DNA of 64,000 nt from Deltaproteobacteria bacterium (GTDB lineage: Bacteria > Desulfobacterota > Syntrophia > Syntrophales > UBA5619). Each line of letters opens with the position of its first letter. Positions within the stretch are counted from its first letter, which is position 1. Location: contig JAJFTY010000038.1 of the NCBI GenBank assembly GCA_021372695.1, positions 1 to 64,000 on the forward strand, read 5' to 3'. The notes under the pieces are model-generated. The model ran no database searches. It was given only the letters and a program-made list of their open reading frames with translations, and was not told the origin of the DNA. A program made the position numbers and the translations under genes. Below, piece by piece: positions 25,834 through 35,803 of this stretch.

Positions 25834-27615
25834 GTGGGTGGTCATTCCAAGGGTCGCATCATCGCGGTGAACGGTCCCCTGGCGACCTGTGAGGTGGAGC
25901 AGGGTCAGGAGGTTCTCCAGAACGAGGTGGCATACGTCAACTGCCAGGGGTCGCCCCTCAAGGCCGAAGTGATCCGCGTCCGGGGCCGGCAGATCGATAT
26001 GCAGGTCTTCGAGAGCACCACCGGCATGGTGGTGGGAGACGAGGTGAATTTCTCCGGCGAACTCCTCTCGGCCACACTGGGGCCGGGCATCCTGGGAATG
26101 ATCTACGACGGCCTTCAGAACCCGCTGATGCAACTGGAGAATGCGCAGGGCTTCTTCCTCAAGCGCGGCCAGTACCTGAAGGCGCTCGATGAGGAGCGGC
26201 CGTGGCCCTTCGTACCCTCCGTCGCTCCCGGTGCCATCGTCAAGGCCGGCCACTATCTGGGCACCGTCCGCGAGGGGCTCTTCGATCACCACATCATGGT
26301 TCCGCTGATGCTCCACGGAACCTGGGAGGTCCGGGAGGTGAAGCCGGAAGGGCAGTACCGGATCAGCGAGACGATCGCGGTCCTCAGGAACACGGCGGAG
26401 CAGGGGCAGGAGGTGACGGTCACGATGAAGCAGGAGTGGCCGGTCAAGATGCCCTTGCGGACCTACGAGGAGAGGCTGCTTCCCAACCGGCAGCTCCTCA
26501 CCCAGTGCCGGCTCATCGACATCTTCTTCCCGCTGGCCGAAGGGGGAACGGCCTGCATCCCCGGCCCCTTCGGCGCCGGCAAGACCGTCCTTCAGCAGAT
26601 CATCTCCCGCTACGCGGAGGCCGATGTGGTGATCATCGTGGCCTGCGGGGAGCGGGCGGGCGAAGTCGTGGAGACCATCCGGGAGTTCCCGGAGCTGGAG
26701 GACCCGAAGACCGGCGAGTCCCTGATGAACCGGACGGTCATCATCTGCAACACCTCTTCGATGCCCGTGGCGGCCCGCGAGGCCTCCATCTACACGGGAA
26801 TCACGATCGGCGAGTATTACCGCCAGCAGGGGCTCAAGGTTCTTCTCCTGGCGGACAGCACCTCCCGCTGGGCCCAGGCGCTCCGGGAATCTTCCGCGCG
26901 TCTCGAGGAGATCCCGGGTGAAGAGGCCTTCCCGGCCTACCTGGAGAGCCGCATCGCCGCGGTTTATGAGAGGGCGGGACTGGTCCGCCTGCATGACGGG
27001 AATACGGGTTCGCTCACCGTCATCGGCAACGTCTCTCCTGCCGGCGGAAACTTCGAAGAGCCGGTGACCCAGAACACCCTGAAGGTGGTGGGTGCCTTCT
27101 ACGGCCTCTCCCGCTCCCGTTCCGACCAGCGGCGCTACCCGGCGATCGATCCGCTCATCTCCTGGAGCCTCTATCTGCGACAGATGAAGGAGTCCCTGGA
27201 GGAGCGCCGCGCAGGCTGGGTGGGACTCGTCGAGGAGGTCCACCGGCTCCTCTACGCGGGCAGCGAGGTCCATCAGATGATGCTCGTGGTCGGCGAAGAG
27301 GGAATCAGCGTGAACGACTTGGTCACCTACCTGAAATCGGAGATCGTCGACGCCGTCTGCCTGCAGCAGGACTCCTTCGACGTCGTCGACCGCGCCACCT
27401 CCCGGGAGCGCCAGGTCTCCGACTTTCTGCTCTTGATGGATGTGGTCCGCGCTCCTCTGGCCTTCAGCAGCAAGGAGGAGGCGCGCCGGGGCATGACCGC
27501 TCTCCACAACGCCTTCTTCCAGATGAAATACTGCCCCTACCAGGGTGAGAACTACAAGATGTACCGGGGCGAAATCGAGTCCGTCCTGGCGGGGAAAGGA
27601 GTGATTTGCTCATGA
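25834..27615 (+). CDS. V-type ATPase catalytic subunit A
   Basis: A 593-residue catalytic subunit. P-loop [36 protein letters not shown] and the long non-homologous insert typical of A subunits (residues about 110-190) are all present. GTG at 25834 was chosen because GGAGG ends six bases before it; a TTG at 25828 abuts the Shine-Dalgarno and is unlikely. The stop overlaps the ATG of subunit B. It binds and hydrolyses or synthesises ATP in the A3B3 head. Confidence 0.96.
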   Translation: MGGHSKGRIIAVNGPLATCEVEQGQEVLQNEVAYVNCQGSPLKAEVIRVRGRQIDMQVFESTTGMVVGDEVNFSGELLSATLGPGILGMIYDGLQNPLMQLENAQGFFLKRGQYLKALDEERPWPFVPSVAPGAIVKAGHYLGTVREGLFDHHIMVPLMLHGTWEVREVKPEGQYRISETIAVLRNTAEQGQEVTVTMKQEWPVKMPLRTYEERLLPNRQLLTQCRLIDIFFPLAEGGTACIPGPFGAGKTVLQQIISRYAEADVVIIVACGERAGEVVETIREFPELEDPKTGESLMNRTVIICNTSSMPVAAREASIYTGITIGEYYRQQGLKVLLLADSTSRWAQALRESSARLEEIPGEEAFPAYLESRIAAVYERAGLVRLHDGNTGSLTVIGNVSPAGGNFEEPVTQNTLKVVGAFYGLSRSRSDQRRYPAIDPLISWSLYLRQMKESLEERRAGWVGLVEEVHRLLYAGSEVHQMMLVVGEEGISVNDLVTYLKSEIVDAVCLQQDSFDVVDRATSRERQVSDFLLLMDVVRAPLAFSSKEEARRGMTALHNAFFQMKYCPYQGENYKMYRGEIESVLAGKGVICS

Positions 27616-28955
27616 TCGTAGAACACTCGCACATCGTCAGAATCCAGGGCGACATCATCACCGTGCCTGCGACCGGGATCACCTACGGGGAACTCGCGGC
27701 GGTGAAGAGCCGCCACGGGGTATCGCTCGCCCAGGTCATCCGCCTCAAGGATCATGATGTATTCCTTCAGGTCTTCGCCGGTTCGCGGGGGGTTTCGACG
27801 GGCGACCAGGTGCGGTTCCTGGGGCACCCGATGCGGGTGGCTTTCGGCGAGGCGTTGCTGGGCAGGATCTTCAACGGCTCCGGGGAGCCGATCGACAATG
27901 GCCCCGAGCTCACGGCACTGCCCAGGATCGACATCGGGGGGCCCTCGGTCAACCCGGTGCGGCGGGTCATTCCCCGCGGCTTCATCGAGACCCGCGTCCC
28001 GATGGTCGATGTCTTCAATCCGCTGGTCGAAAGCCAGAAGCTGCCCGTTTTCGCAGCCGCCGGTGAACCCTACAACGAACTGCTGGCCCGCATTGGCATG
28101 CACGCCGATGCGGACGTGGTCATCCTGGGGGGGATCGGGCTCAAATACGACGAATACCTGAAGTTCAAAAATTCGTTCGAAGAGGCGGGGGTGATCTCCC
28201 GTTCGATCATGTTCGTACATACGGCCTCCGACCCCGTGGTGGAGCGGCTTCTCGTGCCCGATATGGCGCTGGCCGTGGCCGAGCAATTCGGCGTCCAGGG
28301 CAAGCGGGTGCTCGTGCTCCTGACCGACATGACGGCCTTCGCCGATGCGCTGAAGGAAATCGCGATCTCGATGGATCAGGTTCCCTCGAACCTGGGCTAC
28401 CCGGGCTCCCTCTACAGCGATCTGGCGTCCCGCTACGAAAAGGCCGTCGATTTCGAGGGGGCGGGCAGCATTACGATCCTTGCCGTCACCAGCATGCCGG
28501 GCGACGACGTCACCCATCCCGTGCCCGACAACACGGGGTACATCACCGAGGGGCAGTTCTACCTCCGCAAAGGGGTCATCGAACCCTTCGGTTCCCTCTC
28601 CCGTCTCAAACAGCTGGTCATCGGCAAGGTGACCCGTGCGGACCACGGCTACATCATGAACAGCATGATCCGGCTCTTTGCCAAGAGCCGCGAGGTGGAG
28701 CAGAAGCTGGCCATGGGCTTCGACAAGACGGAGGATGACGACCGCTTCCTCCGCTACGGGAAGCTCTTCTACGACCGCTTCATGGATCTCAAGGTGGACA
28801 TGGGACTGGAGGATGCCCTCGACCTCGGCTGGACAACCCTTGCCGAATGCTTCCGGCCGGATGAGGTGGGGATCAAGCAGGAGTTCATCGACCAGTATTG
28901 GCCCAAGGACAAGTTGGAAGTGAGCTGCAATGTCGGAACGAATCAAGCTCAATAA
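27612..28955 (+). CDS. V-type ATPase regulatory subunit B
   Basis: A 447-residue non-catalytic nucleotide-binding-fold subunit. It has [52 protein letters not shown] and [22 protein letters not shown]. As expected for B, the P-loop is absent. ATG 27612 overlaps the stop of subunit A (ATGA). The 3' end overlaps subunit D by 26 bases, showing tight coupling. It forms the head with A. Confidence 0.96.
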   Translation: MIVEHSHIVRIQGDIITVPATGITYGELAAVKSRHGVSLAQVIRLKDHDVFLQVFAGSRGVSTGDQVRFLGHPMRVAFGEALLGRIFNGSGEPIDNGPELTALPRIDIGGPSVNPVRRVIPRGFIETRVPMVDVFNPLVESQKLPVFAAAGEPYNELLARIGMHADADVVILGGIGLKYDEYLKFKNSFEEAGVISRSIMFVHTASDPVVERLLVPDMALAVAEQFGVQGKRVLVLLTDMTAFADALKEIAISMDQVPSNLGYPGSLYSDLASRYEKAVDFEGAGSITILAVTSMPGDDVTHPVPDNTGYITEGQFYLRKGVIEPFGSLSRLKQLVIGKVTRADHGYIMNSMIRLFAKSREVEQKLAMGFDKTEDDDRFLRYGKLFYDRFMDLKVDMGLEDALDLGWTTLAECFRPDEVGIKQEFIDQYWPKDKLEVSCNVGTNQAQ

Positions 28956-29529
28956 GGTCTCTCTGCGGGAGCAAAAGCAGCGGCTGACGCTCTATCAGCG
29001 CTTCCTTCCCGCGCTGGAGGCGCGCAAGCAGCAGTTTCTCATGCAGCTCGGCCTGGTCCGGAAGGACATCCGGCAGCAGGAGCAGGCCCTCGCAGGGCTT
29101 CTTGCGGAGATGGCCCAGTGGTCCGCCCTGATCAGAGATGTGGAGCCGCTGCTCCGCTATTTCATCGAGATCGAGGATGTCCGTTTTGCCATGCGCAACG
29201 TGGCAGGGCTCAAGATCCCCCGTTTCGAATCCGTGGCGTTCGCGGAGCCGTCTTACAGCTTCTTCGCCACGCCTTACAGTTTCGAGACGGTCCTCGTCCG
29301 GATGCGCGAGGCGATCGCGCTGCGCGAGGAAATCCGGATACTGAAAGAGCAGGAAAAGATCCTCTCCGACGGTTTCCGCAAAACGAGCCAGCGGATCAAC
29401 CTCTACGAACAGAGGCTGATCCCCGACTGCCGGGAGGCGCTGCGGAAGATTTCCGTCTATCTTCAGGACCAGCAGGCCGCCGCCGTCGGCGTGGCCAAGG
29501 CGGCCAAGCGCCTGTCGGAGGGAGCCTGA
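28930..29529 (+). CDS. V-type ATPase subunit D (central shaft)
   Basis: A 199-residue, mostly helical protein. The start [18 protein letters not shown] and the end with long C-terminal coiled coil ([24 protein letters not shown], shown in part) match the rotor-shaft D subunit. It overlaps the end of subunit B by 26 bases. No separate subunit F gene, its usual shaft partner, is found in this operon. Confidence 0.92.
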   Translation: MSERIKLNKVSLREQKQRLTLYQRFLPALEARKQQFLMQLGLVRKDIRQQEQALAGLLAEMAQWSALIRDVEPLLRYFIEIEDVRFAMRNVAGLKIPRFESVAFAEPSYSFFATPYSFETVLVRMREAIALREEIRILKEQEKILSDGFRKTSQRINLYEQRLIPDCREALRKISVYLQDQQAAAVGVAKAAKRLSEGA

Positions 29530-29552
29530 GAGTGAAGCCCATCAGAGTCAGT

Positions 29553-29570
29553 CCGTCCCGAACGGGACGG
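29553..29570 (+). promoter_or_regulatory. hairpin in the D-I intercistronic gap
   Basis: CCGTCCC-GAAC-GGGACGG forms a perfect 7-bp stem with a four-base loop inside the only sizeable gap (61 bases) before the membrane genes. It lies just before the GGAGG of subunit I and may modulate its translation or protect processed mRNA. Confidence 0.4.
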
Positions 29571-29590
29571 GGTCGAAGGAGGTTCTGACC

Positions 29591-31414
29591 TTGGCGATAG
29601 CGAAAATGACCCGGGTCTTCATGGTGGGCGCCACCGCCCATCGGGACGAGACGATGCAGTTCCTGCAGCGCGCGGGGGTGGTGCATCTGGAGCCCGTCGT
29701 CCCGCTTGCCGGCGATTTCGAAAAGCAGGCTTCGGCTGCGCTCCTCCGCCTCCGGCGGATCGGGCAGGTCGAGCAGGCGGTCAGCCGTTATCGCGGCGTC
29801 CAGGAGATGATCCCGGCCGACTGTTCCGACGGGGAACTCGCCGCCCGTGCGGAGGAGGCCTTGACCTCCCTTCAGGAGATCCGGAACCGAAGGCAGGCCG
29901 TGGAGCGGATGGCAGCCGATCTCGCTTCTTGGGGGGACTTCGATCTGGACCGGATCCATACCCTCGAAGAGAACGGGGTCTTTGTCCGCCGCTGGCGGAT
30001 GGAACGGAAGAAGCGAACCGACCTGACCGTTCCGGAAGGGGTTTTTGTCGAGATCGTATCGGAGAGGCAGGGGCTTCTCTTCTATACGATCACGACCGGC
30101 GGGCCGGCGGAGATTCCCGGCGCTGCGCTTCTGCCCTGGCCGGAGATTGGCCTTTCCGAGTGTGTCAAGGAGATCGAACGCCTGAAAGAGGAGGAGAAAT
30201 CCCTGGCCGGACAGCTCGCCGGCATCGCGCGCCGGTGCGATGTCCTCAAGGCCCAGGTCACGGACGCGCTCAACGAGGCCCGTTTCCTTGAAAATATGGG
30301 AACCCTTCATGCAGAGGAGTATCTCTTCGGCCTTCAGGGTTGGATCCCCGCCAAACGTTCGGAGGATCTTCTCAAACAGGTCGAAGCACAGGGTCTTCCG
30401 CTCCAGGTGGAAGTACGCGACCCGCTGCCGGAGGAGGAGCCGCCGATCCTCTACGAGAACAACTGGTTCATCCAGCGGATCGAGCCCCTCCAGAAGCTCT
30501 ACGGAAACCCCAAATACCGGGATCTGGACCCCTCCTATTTCTTCGCCCCCTTCATGATCCTCTTTTTCGGGATCTGTTACGGCGATGCCGGATACGGGAT
30601 CATCATGTACCTGGCGGCCCACTTCATGGGGAAGAAATGGGGGGCGGTGGAGGGCATGCCGCTGGTCGTCAAACTTTGCAAGGCTTTCGCCATCTCCACC
30701 ATTTTTGTCGGTATCCTGACGGGTTCGATCTTCGGGCTGAACTTCGACAACCGCGAATGGATCCTGGTCGATGTGGCTGTGGGCGTCGGCGATCCGATGC
30801 TCTTCTTCTACATCGCCCTGGGGCTGGGGGTGCTCCACCTGAGTTTCTCCTACCTTCTGGGGATGATGCAGGCCGGAACCTGGCAGCAGCGGATGCCGAA
30901 ACTGGGTTTGATGTTCGTCCTCTGGGGCGGCGTCACACTGGTGGTCAAGAACGTCTGGTTTGCGGCTCCGGCCTCGGCCTGGGGCCCAACCCTGGAATCG
31001 GGCGGATATGCGCTGCTCGCCCTGGGGCTCCTGCTGACGCTCTTCTTCTCCAGCGACCACCGGAACTGGGGGATCCGCCTGGGGCTGGGTCTCTGGAGCA
31101 TCTACGGCTTGACGGGGCTCATCGGCGATCTGCTCTCCTACGCCCGTTTGTTCGGCCTGGGAATCGCCACCTCGGCCATCGCCTCGGTCATGAACCAACT
31201 GGCGGGGATGGTCCTTGGGGTTGCCGGTCCGGTGCTCGGCATTCCCCTGGCCTTGATCGTCCTGATCCTGGGTCACACCTTCAACCTGGCCCTGGGCATC
31301 CTGGGAAGCACGGTACATTCCGCACGTCTCCACTTCGTCGAGGCCTTCAAGAGCTTCTTCGAGGGGGGCGGGGTAGAATACAAACCATTCAAAATCGAAA
31401 GGGGTTCGTTATGA
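29591..31414 (+). CDS. V-type ATPase subunit I (membrane stator, a-subunit)
   Basis: A 607-residue stator subunit. The N-terminal half (about 1-330) is a soluble coiled-coil arm (ALLRLRRIGQVEQAVSRY; LAGQLAGIARRCDVLKAQV), and the C-terminal half holds about seven to eight membrane segments starting at SYFFAPFMILFFGICYGDAGYG. The conserved Arg helix region appears as GDLLSYARLFGLGIATSAIA, where the Arg faces the proteolipid carboxylate. The TTG start at 29591 is supported by GGAGG eight bases upstream; the first ATG is 15 bases further in. The stop overlaps the proteolipid ATG. Confidence 0.93.
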   Translation: MAIAKMTRVFMVGATAHRDETMQFLQRAGVVHLEPVVPLAGDFEKQASAALLRLRRIGQVEQAVSRYRGVQEMIPADCSDGELAARAEEALTSLQEIRNRRQAVERMAADLASWGDFDLDRIHTLEENGVFVRRWRMERKKRTDLTVPEGVFVEIVSERQGLLFYTITTGGPAEIPGAALLPWPEIGLSECVKEIERLKEEEKSLAGQLAGIARRCDVLKAQVTDALNEARFLENMGTLHAEEYLFGLQGWIPAKRSEDLLKQVEAQGLPLQVEVRDPLPEEEPPILYENNWFIQRIEPLQKLYGNPKYRDLDPSYFFAPFMILFFGICYGDAGYGIIMYLAAHFMGKKWGAVEGMPLVVKLCKAFAISTIFVGILTGSIFGLNFDNREWILVDVAVGVGDPMLFFYIALGLGVLHLSFSYLLGMMQAGTWQQRMPKLGLMFVLWGGVTLVVKNVWFAAPASAWGPTLESGGYALLALGLLLTLFFSSDHRNWGIRLGLGLWSIYGLTGLIGDLLSYARLFGLGIATSAIASVMNQLAGMVLGVAGPVLGIPLALIVLILGHTFNLALGILGSTVHSARLHFVEAFKSFFEGGGVEYKPFKIERGSL

Positions 31415-31926
31415 GCAAGAAGGGGACGGTGGTTGTCGGAACTTTTGCCGCACTGATTCTGGCAGGGTATTTTTCTCCGGCCTTCGCCCAGGCGGCAGCG
31501 GCCGTGCAGAGCGAGTGGGCGCCGCTCATCGCCAAGACGGTGATGGGTTTCAGCCTTTCCATGGCCCTGACCGGTTCGGCGATCGGTCTGGTCATCTCCT
31601 TCCAGGCGCTCCTGGCCGGCGGTGAGGAAAACTTCTACAAGAACATCGCCGTGGCGCTGATGCCCTCCACGCAGGGGATCTACGGCATGGTCGTCTTCTT
31701 CACCAACGTGGATGCCCTGGCCACCGATCCATACACCACGGCCGGCAAGGCCATGATTGCAGGACTCGTCTTCTGCGTCAGCGCCTGGTACCAGGGGATC
31801 GTCTGCGCCGCGGGGATCAAGAGCATCCTGGAGGGGAAGAACACCCTGGCCAACTCGCTCGTCTCCGGCGCCATGCCCGAGACCTACGCGGTCTTCGGCC
31901 TGGTTATGACCTTCATCATGAAGTAG
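31411..31926 (+). CDS. V-type ATPase proteolipid subunit K
   Basis: A 171-residue membrane rotor subunit with four transmembrane helices arranged as two hairpins. An initial hydrophobic segment (VVVGTFAALILAGYFSPAFA) may be a signal sequence or an extra helix. The ion-binding Glu is E157 in MPETYAVFGL, while the first hairpin carries T87-Q88 in MPSTQGIYG instead of an acid. Q128 (WYQGIVCAAG) lies 29 residues before E157. In the Enterococcus NtpK sodium rotor the ligands are L61, T64, Q65, Q110 and E139, also with 29 residues between the last two. This pattern points to Na+ coupling. It is the last gene of the operon; ATG overlaps the subunit I stop. Confidence 0.93.
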   Translation: MSKKGTVVVGTFAALILAGYFSPAFAQAAAAVQSEWAPLIAKTVMGFSLSMALTGSAIGLVISFQALLAGGEENFYKNIAVALMPSTQGIYGMVVFFTNVDALATDPYTTAGKAMIAGLVFCVSAWYQGIVCAAGIKSILEGKNTLANSLVSGAMPETYAVFGLVMTFIMK

Positions 31927-31930
31927 GATG

Positions 31931-32056
31931 GACCGCTACGTAAAAAGACCGGATGCTGCGTTGCGCTTCACCCTTCGTCATTGCGGCGTACGCAACAGTA
32001 CGCCTCATTCCTCGGGATTCGCGCGCCTTGCCTGCGGACTTTTTACGAAGCCGTCG
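31931..32056. repeat. interspersed palindromic repeat, second family (GTAAAAAG...CTTTTTAC)
   Basis: A roughly 126-base element whose ends are inverted (CTACGTAAAAAGACCGG and CGGACTTTTTACGAAG) around a core containing TCGTCATTGCGGCGTACGCA and TGCGTTGCGC. The ends resemble those of the other repeat family in this window, but the core differs. It directly follows the V-ATPase operon and may act as its transcript end. Confidence 0.7.
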
Positions 32057-32079
32057 GGAGGTGCGTCGCATTTGCGGCC

Positions 32080-32616
32080 ATGTCCAAAGAGGCGCATCCC
32101 GTGAACCTCTCGGATATCCGGTTTCCCAGAGAACTGGAGGCCGACGGAGCGGCTGAGGCCATCCGCAGGGCGCTCATGGCCTGCACCGTCAAACTCTGGC
32201 CGGGAGGCACGTTCGAGGTCGCAAGGATCACGATCGGCGACCCGCTGGAAAAGGCGCTCCGGGCGGCCAGACTTCAGGGACGGATTCGCTTCGGTTTCGA
32301 GGCGATCGTCGACCGGCTGGGGAGCGAAGAAAAAGGGATCATGAAGGTCCGGGGGCGAAAAGAGGCCCCCTATGGAGATCGGGTATCCCGGCTGATTCTG
32401 TTTTCCAATGACGGGGCCGAGCGTTTCTACAGGCACGTCGAATCCCTGCTGGAGGCGAACTCACCCCGGCTGCTCGGCTGTCTGCTCGACATCGACGGCC
32501 GCAGTCTGGGGAGCCTGATCACCGGCAAAGACCGGCCGATCAAGATCGTCATGGCGGAGCACAAGGAGGCCGTTTCCCAGGTGTTGCGCGCCATGGTCGC
32601 CGACCGGAATGTCTGA
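32080..32616 (+). CDS. hypothetical protein downstream of V-ATPase operon
   Basis: I do not recognise a family. From ATG 32080 the product has 178 residues, with no signal peptide or membrane segment. It is Leu/Arg/Glu-rich with alternating helices and strands (KLWPGGTFEVARITIGDP; RVSRLILFSNDGAERF; LLDIDGRSLGSLITG). Codon use matches its neighbours. A longer reading frame upstream runs through the repeat at 31931-32056 and is unlikely to be translated; GTG 32101 is an alternative start. It may be a cytosolic or regulatory protein; placement behind the ATPase does not prove a link. Confidence 0.6.
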   Translation: MSKEAHPVNLSDIRFPRELEADGAAEAIRRALMACTVKLWPGGTFEVARITIGDPLEKALRAARLQGRIRFGFEAIVDRLGSEEKGIMKVRGRKEAPYGDRVSRLILFSNDGAERFYRHVESLLEANSPRLLGCLLDIDGRSLGSLITGKDRPIKIVMAEHKEAVSQVLRAMVADRNV

Positions 32617-32634
32617 CATCCGTCAATATTTCAT

Positions 32635-32662
32635 TTGACTTCCCGAAAGTTTCCAATATAAA
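32635..32662 (+). promoter_or_regulatory. sigma70 promoter of the Tat-exported TRAP binding protein
   Basis: TTGACT (32635-32640), 16-base spacer, TATAAA (32657-32662). Each box matches five of six. The expected start is near 32669, about 87 bases before the ATG. Confidence 0.65.
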
Positions 32663-32755
32663 GGCAGCCTTCATCCGAAAATTGGAAAAGGGCTTCCCAA
32701 CCGGTTATATCGGACGGGTGGTGAATACGTGCAAATTGAAAATGGAGAGCGAAAA

Positions 32756-33883
32756 ATGAAGAAAAATACAAAAGAGACTTCCGTTCCGAGACGGTCCTTC
32801 CTCAAGAAGGCCGGAGCCGGCGTCGCCGCCGGAGTGGGTCTGGCCGCCGGCCTGGGCGCAATGGCGCCGGCCGTTCACGCTCAGCCAGCGCTTCGCTGGC
32901 GCCTCGCCTCCAGCTTTCCCAAGTCGCTCGACGCGCTCCTGGGCCCTTCGGAGATCTTCGCCCGGCTGATGGGGGCCATGTCCGGCGGCAAGTTCCAGAT
33001 CACGGTGCACCCCGCTGGCGAACTGGTCCCCGCCTTCGGCGTGGTCGATGCGGTGCAGAACGGCACCGTCGAGTGCAGCCACACCGCGCCCTACTATTTC
33101 TTCGGCAAGGATGACGTCTTTGCCCTGGGCACGGCCATCCCCTTCGGCCTCAACACCCGCCAGCTCACCGCCTGGCTGTATGAAGGCAACGGCCTGAAGC
33201 TGATGCGCGAATTCCTGAAGAGCTACAACATCATCAACTTCCCCCTGGGCAACACCACTGCCCAGATGGGCGGCTGGTACCGCAAGGAGATCCGGTCGCT
33301 GGCCGACATGAAGGGGCTCAAGATGCGGACCGCGGGAATCGCCGGCAAGGTGCAGGAGAGGCTGGGCGTCGTGACGCAGAGCATCCCCCCCGGCGAGATC
33401 TACCAGGCCCTGGAAAAGGGCACCATCGACGCCGTCGAGTTCGTCGGTCCCTACGACGATTACAAGCTGGGCTTCTACAAGGTGGCGCCCAACTATTACT
33501 ATCCCGGCTGGTGGGAGGGGAGCGCCAATACCGATCTCTATATCAACGTCAAGGCCTATGAGGCGCTGTCGGCCGAGTACAAGGCCATGATCGAGGCGGC
33601 GTCGGGGTATGCGTACGTCATGATGCAGTCCAATTACGACGTCAAGAACCCGGTCGCGCTGAAGCAGCTCGTGGCGGCCGGCGCCAAGTTGCACCGCTTC
33701 CCCAAGGACGTCATGGACGCCGCATTCCGGGAAGCCAATGCGCTCTATGCCGAGCTCTCCGCGAAGAATCCCCGCTGGAAGAAGATCTACGACGACTTCG
33801 CCAAGTTCCGCGCCGACCAGAACATGTGGTTCCGTTTCGCCGAGGCGAGCTTCGACGACTTCATGCAGGCGCAGAAGCTGTAG
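32756..33883 (+). CDS. TRAP transporter DctP-family binding protein with Tat signal
   Basis: A 375-residue periplasmic binding protein of the TakP-like DctP group. The N terminus carries a twin-arginine signal (PRRSFLKKAGAG followed by an Ala/Gly-rich hydrophobic stretch ending AVHAQ), so it is exported folded. Ligand-site landmarks are GLKMRTAGIAGKVQERLG (the Arg that binds the carboxylate) and DAVEFVGPYDD. The matching permease genes lie on the opposite strand downstream (33971-36394), an unusual convergent layout. TakP-type proteins bind 2-oxo acids or similar carboxylates; the ligand here is not known. A terminator follows the stop. Confidence 0.92.
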   Translation: MKKNTKETSVPRRSFLKKAGAGVAAGVGLAAGLGAMAPAVHAQPALRWRLASSFPKSLDALLGPSEIFARLMGAMSGGKFQITVHPAGELVPAFGVVDAVQNGTVECSHTAPYYFFGKDDVFALGTAIPFGLNTRQLTAWLYEGNGLKLMREFLKSYNIINFPLGNTTAQMGGWYRKEIRSLADMKGLKMRTAGIAGKVQERLGVVTQSIPPGEIYQALEKGTIDAVEFVGPYDDYKLGFYKVAPNYYYPGWWEGSANTDLYINVKAYEALSAEYKAMIEAASGYAYVMMQSNYDVKNPVALKQLVAAGAKLHRFPKDVMDAAFREANALYAELSAKNPRWKKIYDDFAKFRADQNMWFRFAEASFDDFMQAQKL

Positions 33884-33907
33884 ACCTCGTTCCGGTTGTT
33901 TTCGAAC

Positions 33908-33946
33908 AAAACCCCGCGGGGCGCCATGCCCTGCGGGGTTTTTTGT
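33908..33946 (+). terminator. intrinsic terminator (bidirectional position)
   Basis: The arms AACCCCGCGGGGC and GCCCTGCGGGGTT pair with a short loop and are followed by a T run (33939-33944); an A run on the other side allows function in both directions. It separates the convergent dctP and dctM genes. Confidence 0.85.
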
Positions 33947-33970
33947 TTCGGCGCGGATTTCGCAAACCCG

Positions 33971-35803
33971 CTACTTTTTCTTGCTCTTGGCCTCCGCCTC
34001 CAGGGCCCGTTTGACCGCCTCCATCGGGTCCTCCTGGGCAGGCGCTCCGGCACCTTCGGGCGCCGCCTTTTCCGCCGAAGGCTGCGGTTCGGGCATCAGG
34101 CCCTTTGCGGCATCCTCGCCGTCCGGCTTACCGCCCTCCGCTGTTCCTGCCGGGATGCCGTACCCCCCGGTCTCGGCCTGAAGCTGGATATTTTCCACGT
34201 TCACTTTCGGGGCCTGGTCGAGCCGGTCGGTGACGAGATTCGGATAGGTGATCACCAACGCCAGCATGATGAGCTGGAGGGCGATGAAGACGAAGGCGCC
34301 CTTGTAGATCTGGGCCGTGGTCACGGCCCTGATGCGCCGGTTTGTGACCCGGTCGTCGTAGTCAGTCCTGGGCGCCACGCTCCGGAGGTAGAAGAGAGCG
34401 AACCCGAAGGGCGGGGACAGGAACGAGCTCTGCAGGTTCATGCCGATCATGACGCCGAACCAGACCAGGTCGATGCCCATCTTTTCGGCCACCCCCACGA
34501 GAAGCGGGATGACGATGAAGGCGATCTCGAAGAAGTCGATGAAGCAGCCGAGGAAAAAGACCAGGAGGTTCACGGCGACGAGGAAGCCGATCTGTCCGCC
34601 CGGCAGCTTGGCGAAGAGGTGCTCCACGAAGAGGTGGCCGTCGGCGGCGTTGAAGGTGAAACTGAACACCGTCGCCCCGATCAGGATGAACATGACGAAG
34701 CAGGAGAGTTTCGTGGTGTTGTCGAGCGCCTCCTTGAGGAGGCCAAAGCCGAGCCGGCGTCTGCCGACGGCCATGATCAGCGCTCCCGTGGCGCCCATGG
34801 CCCCGCCCTCCGTCGGCGTGGCAATACCGAGAAAGATGGTTCCCAGCACGAGGAAGATCAGCACGAGCGGCGGAAGGAGCACGAAGACGACCCGCTCCGA
34901 GAGCTGGGATAAAAGCCCGAGGCGGAGCCAGCGGTTACCGAGGGCTAGGGTCAGAGCGAAGAAGGCCGCCACGGTCATCGACACGGTGATCACCTCGTCC
35001 ATCGGAGCCGGACCTTCACGTCCCAGGAGCGGGTTGGTGATGGAGCTGTGCAGGAGTCCCCAGCCCACGGCGGCGGCGACCGAGAGGATCGCGACCACGA
35101 GCAGGGAAAGGTGCCCGCTCGCGCCGTTCGGCTCCCGGTAGATGCGCGCCTCCGGGGGGAGAGCCGGCACCCAGCTCGGCCGGACCACGGCGAGTACGAT
35201 GATGAAGAGGGCGAAGAGCAGAACCAGCAGCAGCCCCGGCACCACGGCGCCGGCATACATGTCCCCTACGGAGCGGCCCAGCTGATCGGCCATGACGATC
35301 AATACCAGCGACGGCGGGATGATCTGAGCCAGGGTGCCCGAGGCGGTGATGACGCCGGTGGCGATGCTCCGGTTGTAGCCGTAGCGCAGCATGATGGGCA
35401 GGGAGATGAGCCCCATCGAGATCACCGCCGCCGCGATCACGCCGGTGGTCGCCGCCAGAAGCGCGCCGACGAAGATTGTCGCCAGGGCGAGCCCCCCGCG
35501 CAGGGGGCCGAACATCTGTCCGACGGTCTCCAGCAGATCCTCGGCCATGCCGCTGCGTTCGAGGACGATCCCCATGAAGGTGAAGAAGGGGACCGCCAGC
35601 AGGGTGTCGTTCTGCATGATGCCGTGCACCCGGAGCGGCAACGCCTGGAACAGCGTCGGAGGAAAGAGCCCGGCCTCCATGCCGATCAGGCCGAAGGTCA
35701 GTCCCGTGGCGGCCAGGCTGAAGGCGACCGGGAAGCCGGTCAGCAGGAACACCAGGAGGCCGGCGAACAGCAGGGGGACGAAGTTATGGGCGATGAATTC
35801 CAT
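33971..35803 (-). CDS. TRAP transporter large permease (DctM family) with charged C-terminal tail
   Basis: A 610-residue multi-pass permease, about 150 residues longer than a usual DctM. Typical stretches are FLLTGFPVAFSLAATGL at the start, LLAVPFFTFMGIVLERSGMAEDLLE, IIPPSLVLIVMADQLG, and ATPTEGGAMGATGALIMA. The extra length comes from a cytosolic loop and an unusual hydrophilic tail rich in Pro, Glu, Ala and Lys (PEPQPSAEKAAPEGAGAPAQ region, ending KSKKK). The gene abuts dctQ at 35804 and should serve the binding protein encoded convergently at 32756. Confidence 0.93.
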   Translation of the reverse strand: MEFIAHNFVPLLFAGLLVFLLTGFPVAFSLAATGLTFGLIGMEAGLFPPTLFQALPLRVHGIMQNDTLLAVPFFTFMGIVLERSGMAEDLLETVGQMFGPLRGGLALATIFVGALLAATTGVIAAAVISMGLISLPIMLRYGYNRSIATGVITASGTLAQIIPPSLVLIVMADQLGRSVGDMYAGAVVPGLLLVLLFALFIIVLAVVRPSWVPALPPEARIYREPNGASGHLSLLVVAILSVAAAVGWGLLHSSITNPLLGREGPAPMDEVITVSMTVAAFFALTLALGNRWLRLGLLSQLSERVVFVLLPPLVLIFLVLGTIFLGIATPTEGGAMGATGALIMAVGRRRLGFGLLKEALDNTTKLSCFVMFILIGATVFSFTFNAADGHLFVEHLFAKLPGGQIGFLVAVNLLVFFLGCFIDFFEIAFIVIPLLVGVAEKMGIDLVWFGVMIGMNLQSSFLSPPFGFALFYLRSVAPRTDYDDRVTNRRIRAVTTAQIYKGAFVFIALQLIMLALVITYPNLVTDRLDQAPKVNVENIQLQAETGGYGIPAGTAEGGKPDGEDAAKGLMPEPQPSAEKAAPEGAGAPAQEDPMEAVKRALEAEAKSKKK

